DNA of 64,000 nt, taken from assembly GCA_001051155.2 (NCBI GenBank), contig JYIP02000001.1, forward strand, positions 2,666,001 through 2,730,000. The letters run 5' to 3'. This document shows, in pieces, positions 54,832 to 64,000 of the stretch. The position numbers were made by a program, and so were the translations under genes. This DNA comes from Chrysoporthe austroafricana. Taxonomy: Eukaryota > Ascomycota > Sordariomycetes > Diaporthales > Cryphonectriaceae. Within the stretch, counting starts at the first letter, position 1. Every line of letters starts with the position of its first letter. A model generated the notes under the pieces. The model searched no databases. It was not told the DNA's origin and worked only from the letters and a program-made list of their open reading frames with translations.

Positions 54832-57075
54832 GTTTGAGCGCGGTCCGACTAGCTTGGGGGCCGTAGGGTTGGCGGAGGTTTTGCCTGCAGAGAAATTCCG
54901 TGCATGCAAAGGCCTAGAAAAACCCAAAGCATCCAATCGCGCGGAAAGTTACCGAGTACGCAGTCGATCAGCGCCGCTTCTGTACCATGCCGACCGTATC
55001 AACGGTCCACTCCCCATAACCTACCCCGTTGACGGCTACGACCAGCCTTTTTTTTTTTTTTTGGCGTAATAGGCATCGCCATTTGCCAAAAGGTGACCGG
55101 GCCGGGCAGACTACGAGAGCTGCAGTAATTCCACCTACTCAACGACTTGCCCAGTCAAGCGAGTTGACACGATACCGATTTCTGGACGACGAGCAGGCTG
55201 CCGCTGGCAGCTGAGGGACGAATATATCGGGGATGAGCTGGACACGGACGTTAGGATCGCGGCCGGGGGTCCAGAAGGACGAATGCTTATCAGACGATCA
55301 GGCGGAGAAATATGCATCTGGGAGAGCGTTGTGCCCTTTGTCGAAGGAGGGACCTGACGGAATTGTTTCGTTCGTTAAGGGACTCGAGATTTTCTACATG
55401 AAAGAGGAACTGTCCTGCATTTATTAAATTCTGGCAGGACAAGCGCCCTATAGATATGACGAGAGCAGGATGTGGACGTACTACATATGGCTGGCCTGAT
55501 AAGAGGGGGAACGGGCGAATACCGATCACTGCGACTCAAAGCCGAGAGAAAGTTTGTATATAGCATAATGTTTTCTAGATACCCGTCAATATGCCTCTTT
55601 CCGTCAGTCAGTAATCTCTCCATATATGTCGAATGCCCCTGGTCTGGCCCCTGGGATGAAGTACATCTGGCCCGGACGGGCTATAGCAACATGTTATATT
55701 ATGCTTGAGGCTCGGGGCGGATCACCCTACGAGAGGTCAGAGCACAAAAGAATCCTAGGCGAGTCTATTTAAGGACCACCTTGCTCCTCTAGCGATCGAT
55801 CGGCCCCGCAGGATTATCATAATGAGCGGGTTATTGGTTTGGAATCCTCGCTGGCGGCCCTGGGACCAAGGGCGTTGGCGGCGGGATTACGATTTACTCA
55901 TGGCCATGAAAATGAGGACCCCCCCTCCTCCGTCTTTTGTATGACAGATGACGACTTTTGTCTCTGAGAGCGACATAGCGCAGGATTGAGCATTGCTGAA
56001 CAGATTGGGAGCGTCTAAACGGCGGCTGCCGCGACTATACCTCTGGTGAGGTGAAGGGAATCCCGTCTAGGGCTGCTTCGTATGATCTATTGGAGCGAGC
56101 CGTTTACGATTGTCTTTATGAGGCAAGACGTTGCTGGAAGATAGCGGTCCTGCCGTTATTCGCCGCACGGACTGCCATGCACTCTGAACAGGCACACCAG
56201 ATTCGCGAGTTCGGATGGATGGGATTGAGTATTGCCACCCTCTTCTTGGTTACGGGAGGGGATGGACGGGGGAAGATTTAGACGAGACGATTTCATTAAC
56301 CTTTACTCCTAACAGCTTAAAAGGTACTAAGAGGGCGAAAGACAGAATCCGGAAAGTGAAGCAGTTTCAGGCCGTCGGAAGACGCCCGATTGGCAGCGCG
56401 CGGATGTCTCTGTGAACTTGACAACAGCCTCGCCGCTGGAGACATGAATAATATGGAGGTTGGTTTCCCTTCCCCAGAGCCACCAGATTTTAAGCTTCTG
56501 GAGAAGGCCGCATTAGCAGGGGCTCCCCAGGCCCATGAGCCCCAATGAGCATCCCGGGGAGGGGGTGATGGCAGGGATCACAAGGCCTGCCAAGGCAACT
56601 GTGCCTGCTGCTCTAAGCCTGGTATGCTGGCAGTGGCTGGTTCCACGGCAACGGGCGGTCCACGACCAGTGTTGGTGGTTGGGATCGATAGTGGTGGTGC
56701 GGCAGGAGCGGAGGGAAATTTGATTTGGACCCTTCACTTTTGTTTCTCCTTTCTATGCTGATAGGTATTCACAAGTGGGCTTGATAGTAGTCTTGTGACT
56801 CCTCAGCTTCATTCATCAATAGGCCGCGCGCGAGAGCACCATTTAGTCCCCCAAAGCACGGCGTACTAGAACCAACAAGACGCTCGAAGAATTCCAATAT
56901 CAATCTACTGACGGGTCTTGTTACGCCGCCGCGTCTGGCTGTCTCCCTTGTTACAGAGGGCAACCGCCGCTGAGACATCGACAAGCGCAGGAATTATGAG
57001 CACCTCCACCAACATATTCCGCACTTCCTGAGCGCATCTCTACACCGTCCGGAGCGCGGGCAAATCTGTGCCAGC
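54832..57075. other. Intergenic GNA-2 to beta-glucosidase
   Basis: Begins with the GNA-2 3' UTR; a T16 run lies near 55049. Open frames through 55.2-56.7 kb are short and motif-free. The right end is the beta-glucosidase promoter. Nothing else recognised. Confidence 0.45.
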
Positions 57076-60061
57076 ATGTCCGACTCGGCGAGCTATCAGC
57101 CGGTGACCACTGGCAGCGCCGCGAAAGAGGCCGCCGCGTCCACCACCGCGGCTAACGCTACTAGGCCGGGGCTCTGGGGGCGTATCACGAACAAGGCCCC
57201 TTTTTTGAAGACGAAGAAGGGCATCGCTATCACGGTCGCGGTGATATTGGTGATCATTGGAGGTGGGCTGGCGGGTCTTGCGGCGCTGAGGAATAGGGGC
57301 GGTAGTTATGGTAGTGGGAGCGGAGGGGGTTCAGGGGGAAATGGGTCCAGTGGGCTGATCCGGAGCGACTCTGCGTTCTACGGGCTCTCGCCGCCTATCT
57401 ATCCCTCGCGTAAGTGTGTCGGGCGTGGAGGGTTGGGTCGAGGCAGGTCACTGACGCTCGGGAGCAGCAAATACTACGGGCTCGGGGACATGGACACAGT
57501 CTTTGTCGCGTGCGCAGGCGATGGTGGCGAATATGACCCTGGATGAAAAGGTACGAGGAAAGGCGGGCAATCCTTTCCTGCTTTTAAGTTGGAACTAACG
57601 ACGAGGTACAGATCAGTCTCACGGCTGGTTCTTCTTCCGACACGGGGTGCGTGGGCTTCCTGAACCCAATAGAGCGCCTGCAGTTCCCGGGGATGTGCTT
57701 TCAGGATGCCGGCAATGGTGTGAGGGCGACTGACTTTGTTTCCTCGTGGCCTTCTGGCATCCACATGGGAGCAAGGTGAGCCAAGACTTGACGTCTACGA
57801 GGCGAAGTTGACAAGACATGCTAAATTGTTGAACTAGCTGGAATCGAAATCTGTCTCTTCAGAGAGCTCTCGGTATGGGAGGCGAGTTTCGAACCAAGGG
57901 CGTCAATGTATTCCTCGGCCCTGTGGTTAGTCCACTAGGAAGAACTGTGACCAGCGGCAGGAATTGGGAAGGTGATTGATCCTCCGATGCCTAGCGCGTT
58001 GACAGCTTACTGAATCTCTTTGACAACAGGCATCTCACCTGATCCATACCTCTCAGGTGCTCTCGTGTTCGAGACTGTTTCTGGTGTTCAGGGTGCCGGC
58101 GTCATCACAAGCACAAAGGTGAGTGAGGATGGTGCCTTCCAGATCGACCAATGCCTCTGACCGCCCATCTAGCATTTCATCGGCTACGAACAGGAGAGTC
58201 ACCGAATGCCCAATGGAACTGCCCAATCTGTCTCTTCGAACATCGATGACCAGACAATGCATGAACTCTATCTATGGTGAGTGGTCCGGGTATTCGGCAT
58301 ATGTGACTATATTTTGACTGGTCTGCTTGTCTCAGGCCATTCCAAGACGCTGTTCGTGCTGGCAGTGCAAACATCATGTGCTCCTATCAGCGAATCAATA
58401 ACAGTTACGGCTGTGCAAACAGCGCCACGCTGAATGGTCTTCTGAAGACAGAACTTGGTTTCCAAGGCTTCGTTGTATCAGATTGGGGTGCGCAGTATAC
58501 GGGTGTTGCGACAGCCCTGGCGGGACTCGATGTGACGATGCCAAATGCGGGCTCGTACTGGGGCCCGCAGCTCTCCCAAGCCGTATCGAACGGGTCTGTT
58601 TCGGAAGCAAGGATTGATGACATGGTCACGAGGTGAGGCGAGACGCCCTTTCTCATTTTGTCTGTGAGAACTTTGCTCATGCAGTCCAGGCTGCTCGCTT
58701 CTTGGTATCAGCTGGGCCAAGACCAAGGCTATCCTTCTCCCGGCGTCGGCTTGCCGCAGAGTCTTACAGATCCTCACACTATTGTTGATGCTCGCAATAC
58801 CTCTTTCAAGCAGACACTACTCGACGGCGCCATCGAGGGACATGTGCTAGTCAAGAACACGAACAATGCTCTGCCCTTGAGTAAACCGAAATTGTTATCG
58901 ATCTATGGATACTCGGCCACGCAGCCAGGGCAATATAATGCCGAACCGGCGGGTGGCAGCGTCTGGACCTATGGAGCGGAGGCCACAGACCCTTTGGCTG
59001 TCATCGAAGGCTTTGGGGGAAACCTGACCTATCCATATCCACAAATTGCCGCGAACGGCACGCTTTTCTGCGGTGGCGGTTCGGGTGCTAACTCAGCTGC
59101 ACTGGGCAACTCGCCCATGGACGCGCTTATACAGCAGGCTTACAATGACGACACAGCTATGTTTTGGGATTTTAGGTCCGCTACGCCGAACGTCGACGGA
59201 GCTTCAGACGCTTGCCTGGTGTTCGGAAACGCTTGGGCGAGCGAGGGGTCTGATCGATCTGGCGTGCGCGATGACTATACCGACGGCCTCATCAACTACG
59301 TCGCTTCTCAATGTAATAACACGATAGTGATCTTCCACAACGCCGGCGTCCGACTCGTGGACCAATTTGTCGACAATGACAACGTGACGGCACTCATTTT
59401 TGCACACCTCCCGGGCCAGGAATCAGGCCGTGCCTTGGTCTCGCTGCTGTACGGCGAGTCGAACAACTGGGGCAAGCTCCCCTACACGGTCGCTCACAAC
59501 GAGTCTGATTACGGGACCCTCCTGAGACCGGACCTCGGGTCGGGCGAGTTCGAGCTATTTCCCCAGGCGAACTTTACCGAGGGCGTCTTTATTGATTACC
59601 GCCGGTTTGACGCAGAAAATACCACACCGCGGTACGAATTTGGGTACGGCATGTCGTACACGACGTTTGAGTACTCGGACCTCGTGATCACGCAGAACTC
59701 AACGGCGAATACCTCGCAGTACCCCTCGGGCCCTATTCTCGAAGGCGGCCAGGCTGACCTCTGGGACAACTTGGTTTCGGTGACGGCTGATGTCCAGAAC
59801 ACGGGCACTGTGAACGGGACAGAGGTCGCACAGCTCTATATCGAGGTCCCCAGCACGGCGCAGCCGAGGATGCTGAGGGGTTTTGATAAGCCACTCTTGA
59901 GCGCGGGCCAGACGGTGACGGTGACATTCCCGTTGACGAGGAGGGACCTGAGCCAGTGGGATACTTCTGCGCAGAAATGGATGCTTCAATCGGGGACGTA
60001 CACGGTTTTCGTCGGGGCGAGCAGTCGGGACTTGAGGCTGAATGGGACGTTCACCATCTAA
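57076..60061 (+). CDS. GH3 beta-glucosidase with N-terminal membrane anchor
   Basis: Glycoside hydrolase family 3 enzyme, 858 residues from eight exons: 57076-57409, 57468-57550, 57612-57775, 57838-57971, 58030-58118, 58173-58276, 58336-58632 and 58690-60061. All junctions keep frame. The N-terminus is not a signal peptide. About 48 soluble residues precede a membrane segment [20 protein letters not shown], followed by a Gly/Ser linker ([19 protein letters not shown]), i.e. a type II anchor with the catalytic part outside or in the lumen. Catalytic N-terminal barrel landmarks: [44 protein letters not shown] and the nucleophile Asp about 352 in [10 protein letters not shown]. The C-terminal sandwich and FnIII-like domain ([34 protein letters not shown]) are present. 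Many N-glycosylation sequons. Substrate is inferred as cellobiose or aryl/alkyl beta-glucosides. Confidence 0.95.
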
Positions 60062-61545
60062 GAGGGGCAGACTAGTAGGACTGGTAATGATTGGGCGGAC
60101 TTTCTGGTGGCGTTTGGCGTTGAGGTCTATCCCGGGATCGGTACAGGTCAAACGCTTATGAAGGTATTGAGCCTCGGGGGCTCTGCGTGTGAACAGGTGC
60201 AACATCATTAATCGAGTGTTAAGTAATAATTCTTGTCCATAGTATCTTAAAAGCGAAGGCTGTGTGAACCCCTCCTTTGTAGTAGCTCCCAGTCCCACTC
60301 GCTATTAGATCGGAGTCTCCGAATCGACGTTGCTTGTGAAGATTCGCTCCGATGATTTGATCCGTGTTGCGGCCTGTCTGGTCCCGGTTTAGAGCAGAGA
60401 CCCGAATTATTATAATGTAACGTGTAGGTATTATACCTTCAAGTAGAACGCGCTGGATTTCTACCACGGTACCGGTCCCGAGGCGTTTAGTACTTTGTAG
60501 GAAGTTCGCCCAGATCCTGGGGCTGTGGTGGAAACCACCAGAAAGGCACGCGCTTTGGCCAATGACACGTCAAGAGTCATCCCCAGGTAGCGTCGTGCAT
60601 TGCCTGAAGTGCAATCTCCCGCCTGTCGCCAGCCTATGACGAACCTCCTCTAACTCAAATGAGGCTGGCAAGATTCGCGGTCGCGTCTCCGACCTTGCAT
60701 GTGCATTGTCATCGGCATCTTACCTAGGTCTGCAGGAAAAAAAGGCTCCATCACTTACCCCCCCCCCCTCTGTAGCATTTTGGTGGCTTTTTTTTTTGTC
60801 CCTATTTTCTCTCTTGTTGTTGACACGGGACCAGCGCCGCCGCCATTTCGTGGCTCCCGTTCCCGAAGTCGACCCGACAACCTGAGCTTGGATTCCATTC
60901 CCCTTCGCACCGCTCCTTTCACCGATGACCTAACTAGAGCCGAACGGGCTACGGTTCCTACTCCCCAGACCTACAGAGACCCCTCGTGACATTTCCCTGT
61001 CATCTGCAGCATTGCGAGACAACGCTCCGCAAGCCGAGCATCAATAAACGTATTGTTTCTGAGACCCCGCCGCCCGGGCACTGCCCGTCTTGATACCTTG
61101 CGACACCCGCAGACCGTTGGCTCGCCCTCGTCCGCCTTCGCCTTGAGACTCGACGATCTGCGATAGCCAACCCGAACCAGATATCGATATCACCTCCTGC
61201 CAGCCTGGCCTCAGGCCCCGACGCTCGCGAACTGTTGCCCCTCCGCCCCTCGTCCTCCTCGCATCGGGCCCGCGCGATTTTGGATGTAGGATGAGCCTGG
61301 GCCTCGCGATCAGGAGTCGGGATCGCATGTCGGAACCGCAGAGGGACTTTCCTTAAAACTCGGAGTCGAAGTGCAGCGGGCAAGAGACATCGCGACCTGC
61401 TGGCCCCCGTATCGCCTGCCCCACCGAGGAGCGCGCCGGTGCAGCCGAACCCGCCGCTATCGACTTACGTCCTCCGTTGTACCTCCGATCCTGTGTGCGA
61501 GCCCCCTCGTTCGAGGCTCGCGCGCAACCACAAAAGACATTCATT
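60062..61545. other. Intergenic beta-glucosidase to kinesin
   Basis: Contains the beta-glucosidase 3' flank. A C9 run lies near 60760, a T9 run lies near 60790, and a long C/T- and CG-rich leader (60830-61545) probably belongs to the kinesin transcript. No separate gene is recognised. Confidence 0.5.
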
Positions 61546-64000
61546 ATGGCAGGCGGCGGTGGTAATATCAAGGTGGTGGTGAGGGTGCGGCCCTTCAACG
61601 GGAGAGGTGAGTGCTGCCCCCGAGGTCTCGCCGTGTAGCCTATGCGACGGCGAGCCCCTTTGCCCAAGGGCCCGAGTCTGATGAGTCCTCCCCCCTACAG
61701 AGATCGACCGAGGCGCAAAATGTATTGTCGAGATGAAGGGCGACCAGACGGTCCTCACACCACCCCCGGATGCGCCCGCCGGAAAAGGTGCCAAGGACCA
61801 CGGCCAGAAGGTCTTCGCCTTCGATCGATCGTACTGGTCTTTCAACAAGGACGACTCGAACTATGCCGGGCAGGAGAATCTCCACGAAGATCTGGGCAAG
61901 CCCTTGCTTACCAACGCCTTCGCGGGCTACAACAACTGTATCTTCGCGTACGGTCAGACCGGGTCTGGAAAGTCGTACTCCATGATGGGATATGGCAAAG
62001 AGCACGGCATCATCCCCAAGATCTGCCAGGACATGTTCGAGAGGATAAAAGACATACAGGCGCAGGACCCGAATACGCGGTGTACGGTCGAGGTGTCGTA
62101 CCTGGAAATATACAATGAGAGGGTCAAGGATCTGCTGAACCCGGGCACGAAAGGGAACTTGAAAGTCCGTGAACATCCGTCGACCGGCCCCTACGTCGAA
62201 GATCTTGCAAAGCTCGTCGTCGGCAGCTTTGAGGAGATCGAGAACCTCATGGACGAGGGTAACAAGGCTCGAACGGTTGCCGCGACCAACATGAACGCGA
62301 CGTCCAGTCGAAGTCACGCCGTCTTCACCCTCATGCTTACCCAGAAGAAACTCGACACCGAGACGAAGATGGAGGCAGAAAAGGTCGCCAAGATTAGCCT
62401 GGTCGATCTGGCTGGTTCCGAACGAGCGACGTCCACAGGAGCCACGGGCGCGCGTCTCAAGGAAGGTGCCGAGATCAACAGGTCGCTGTCGACGCTGGGT
62501 CGTGTTATTGCTGCTCTGGCCGACCTCTCCACAGGAAAAAAGAAAAAGGGCGCGGCTGCACAGGTGCCGTATCGTGACTCAGTTCTCACGTGGTTGCTGA
62601 AGGACTCGTTAGGTGGTAACAGTATGACTGCAATGATAGCAGCAATCAGTCCCGCTGACATCAACTACGACGAGACCCTGAGTACGCTTCGATACGCCGA
62701 TTCCGCCAAGCGCATCAAGAACCACGCTGTCGTCAACGAGGATGCCAATGCTCGCATGATCAGGGAGCTGAAGGAGGAATTGGCATTACTGAGAAGCAAA
62801 CTTGGAGGTGGCACTGCTGGTGTTGGGGGCGCTGGAGGAATTGCGGTACCTGCGGATGAGGTGTATGCTGAGGGCACACCACTGGAGCAGCAGATGGTGA
62901 CGATCACGGCGGCGGATGGGACGCAGAAGAAGGTTTCGAAGGCAGAGATCGCAGAACAGTTGAGCCAGAGCGAGAAGCTGCTGTCGGATCTTAACCAGAC
63001 CTGGGAGCAGAAGATGATCAAGACCGAGGAAATTCACAAGGAGCGCGAGGCTGCCCTCGAGGAGCTCGGTATCAGCATCGAGAAGGGCTTTATCGGGTTG
63101 AGCACGCCCAAGAAAATGCCTCATCTGGTCAATCTGTCGGACGACCCGCTCCTTGCAGAATGTCTCGTTTACAATCTGAAACCTGGTACCACGACAGTCG
63201 GCAACGTGGAGTCAGAGACCAACGCGGAGAGCCATCTGGGCATCAAGTTAAAGGGGACCCGGATCCTGCCCGAGCATTGCTCCTTTGAAAACAATGCTGC
63301 AGATGGCACCGTGACACTCATACCAGCGGAAGGCGCTGCCGTCATGATCAACGGCAAGCGTGTCACCGAGCCGCAGCAGTTGCATTCGGGTTACCGTGTG
63401 ATCCTGGGCGACTTCCATATCTTCAGATTTAATCACCCTATGGAGGCCCAGGCCGAGCGGGCAGAAAGGACGGAGACGCAGAGGCATAGTCTGCTACGCC
63501 AGTCCGTCACGGCCAGCCAGCTGCAGGCGCTTGATCGCGAGAGGACATCACCATCGCCAAGTCCCAGGCTCACGCACGAGCGGAGCTACAGCAAGGGGGG
63601 CTCAGAAATTGGCAGCGGTGAGAGCCGCCCAGCCTCACCAGCACCTCGTGGTCGCGATTCGGACTGGTCCTTCGCACGGAGGGAGGCTGCGGGCGCCATC
63701 TTGGGCTCCGATCAGAATTTCACCAAGCTGACGGATGAGGAGCTCAACGCACTCTTCGAAGAAGTCCAGCGAGCTCGAGCCGAACGTGTCGTCGGGAAGG
63801 AGGGGGATGAAGACATGGACTCAGTAAACTCGTACCCCATGAGGGAGAAGTACATGTCGACCGGCACCATCGACAACTTTTCACTAGACACGGCTCTCAC
63901 CATTCCCTCAACTCCGAAACAAAGCGACTCAGATGACAAGATGCGCGATGCGCGCGAGGAGATGCAGGCTCAGCTGGACAAACAAAGGGAAGAGTTTCAG
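61546..64000 (+). CDS. unc-104: Kinesin-3 motor, UNC-104/KIF1 type (3' truncated by window)
   Basis: Plus-end microtubule motor carrying endosomes and vesicle cargo in hyphae. Exon 1 is 61546-61606 (MAGGGGNIKVVVRVRPFNGR), and exon 2 runs from 61701 to the window edge without another stop, giving about 787 residues. Motor motifs: P-loop GQTGSGKS (about 105-112), switch I NATSSRSHAVF, switch II VDLAGSERAT, a lysine-rich loop (STGKKKKGAAAQ; K-loop-like placement not verified), and the neck-adjacent LSTLRYADSAKRIKNH. A coiled coil follows, and then the forkhead-associated domain starts about residue 500 (LSDDPLLAECLVYNLKPG through GYRVILGDFHIFRF). This order is diagnostic of kinesin-3. The C-terminal PH domain expected in the family lies beyond the window. 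Start chosen for the family N-terminus. Confidence 0.96.

Noticed and set aside
57474..57819. Minus-strand open frames inside the beta-glucosidase gene
   Set aside because: Antisense to exons 2-3 of the GH3 gene, which are supported by conserved motifs and frame-preserving splice sites.

Overview
This window is nuclear DNA of a filamentous ascomycete (Pezizomycotina; Sordariomycetes is my inference from gene content and protein style). The genes are monocistronic, G+C-rich in the third codon position, and interrupted by short GT-AG introns (about 50-310 nt) with CTNAC-type branch sites. The products are typical eukaryotic and fungal proteins. I saw no rRNA, no convincing tRNA, no CRISPR array and no bacterial-type operon.

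Layout. 1-12.8 kb: a CofD/YvcK-superfamily protein (-), a Barentsz/CASC3-domain exon-junction-complex protein (-), a 4.5 kb gene-free stretch with microsatellites, and a pepsin-type aspartic protease without a visible signal peptide (-). 12.8-19 kb: a gene-poor stretch holding a frameshifted secreted alpha/beta-hydrolase pseudogene (-), then aminodeoxychorismate lyase ABZ2 (-). 19.7-28 kb: TOM70 (+), a plasma-membrane syntaxin of the SSO1 type (-), a roughly 590 bp foldback element carrying a 15-bp minisatellite, and IMP4 (-). 28.4-33.3 kb: the intronless NMD helicase UPF1 (+) and a very small unannotated three-exon gene (-). 35.4-41.6 kb: a PRXL2/AhpC-TSA-like thioredoxin-fold protein (+), a seven-segment membrane protein (+), an NSUN-type m5C RNA methyltransferase (-) and an uncharacterised 175-residue ORF (-). 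42.3-48.9 kb: a fungal protein of unknown function with an internal pentapeptide repeat interrupted by an assembly gap (-), an omega-amidase/nitrilase NIT3 (+) and spermidine synthase SPE3 (+). 53.5-64 kb: group II G-protein alpha subunit GNA-2 (+), a membrane-anchored GH3 beta-glucosidase (+) and the N-terminal half of a kinesin-3/UNC-104 motor that runs off the window (+).

Most genes are conserved housekeeping functions: RNA surveillance (UPF1, Btz), ribosome biogenesis (IMP4, NSUN), mitochondrial import (TOM70), exocytosis and transport (syntaxin, UNC-104), folate and polyamine synthesis (ABZ2, SPE3) and signalling (GNA-2). They are not arranged as a pathway cluster. I found no secondary-metabolite cluster and no clear new defence or mobile system. 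The least explained items are the foldback/minisatellite element at 25.2-25.8 kb, the fungal CofD-like protein, the tiny 95-residue gene at 32.8-33.3 kb, the pentapeptide-repeat protein and the decayed hydrolase. Exon boundaries were derived by hand from splice motifs and frame continuity and have no transcript support.
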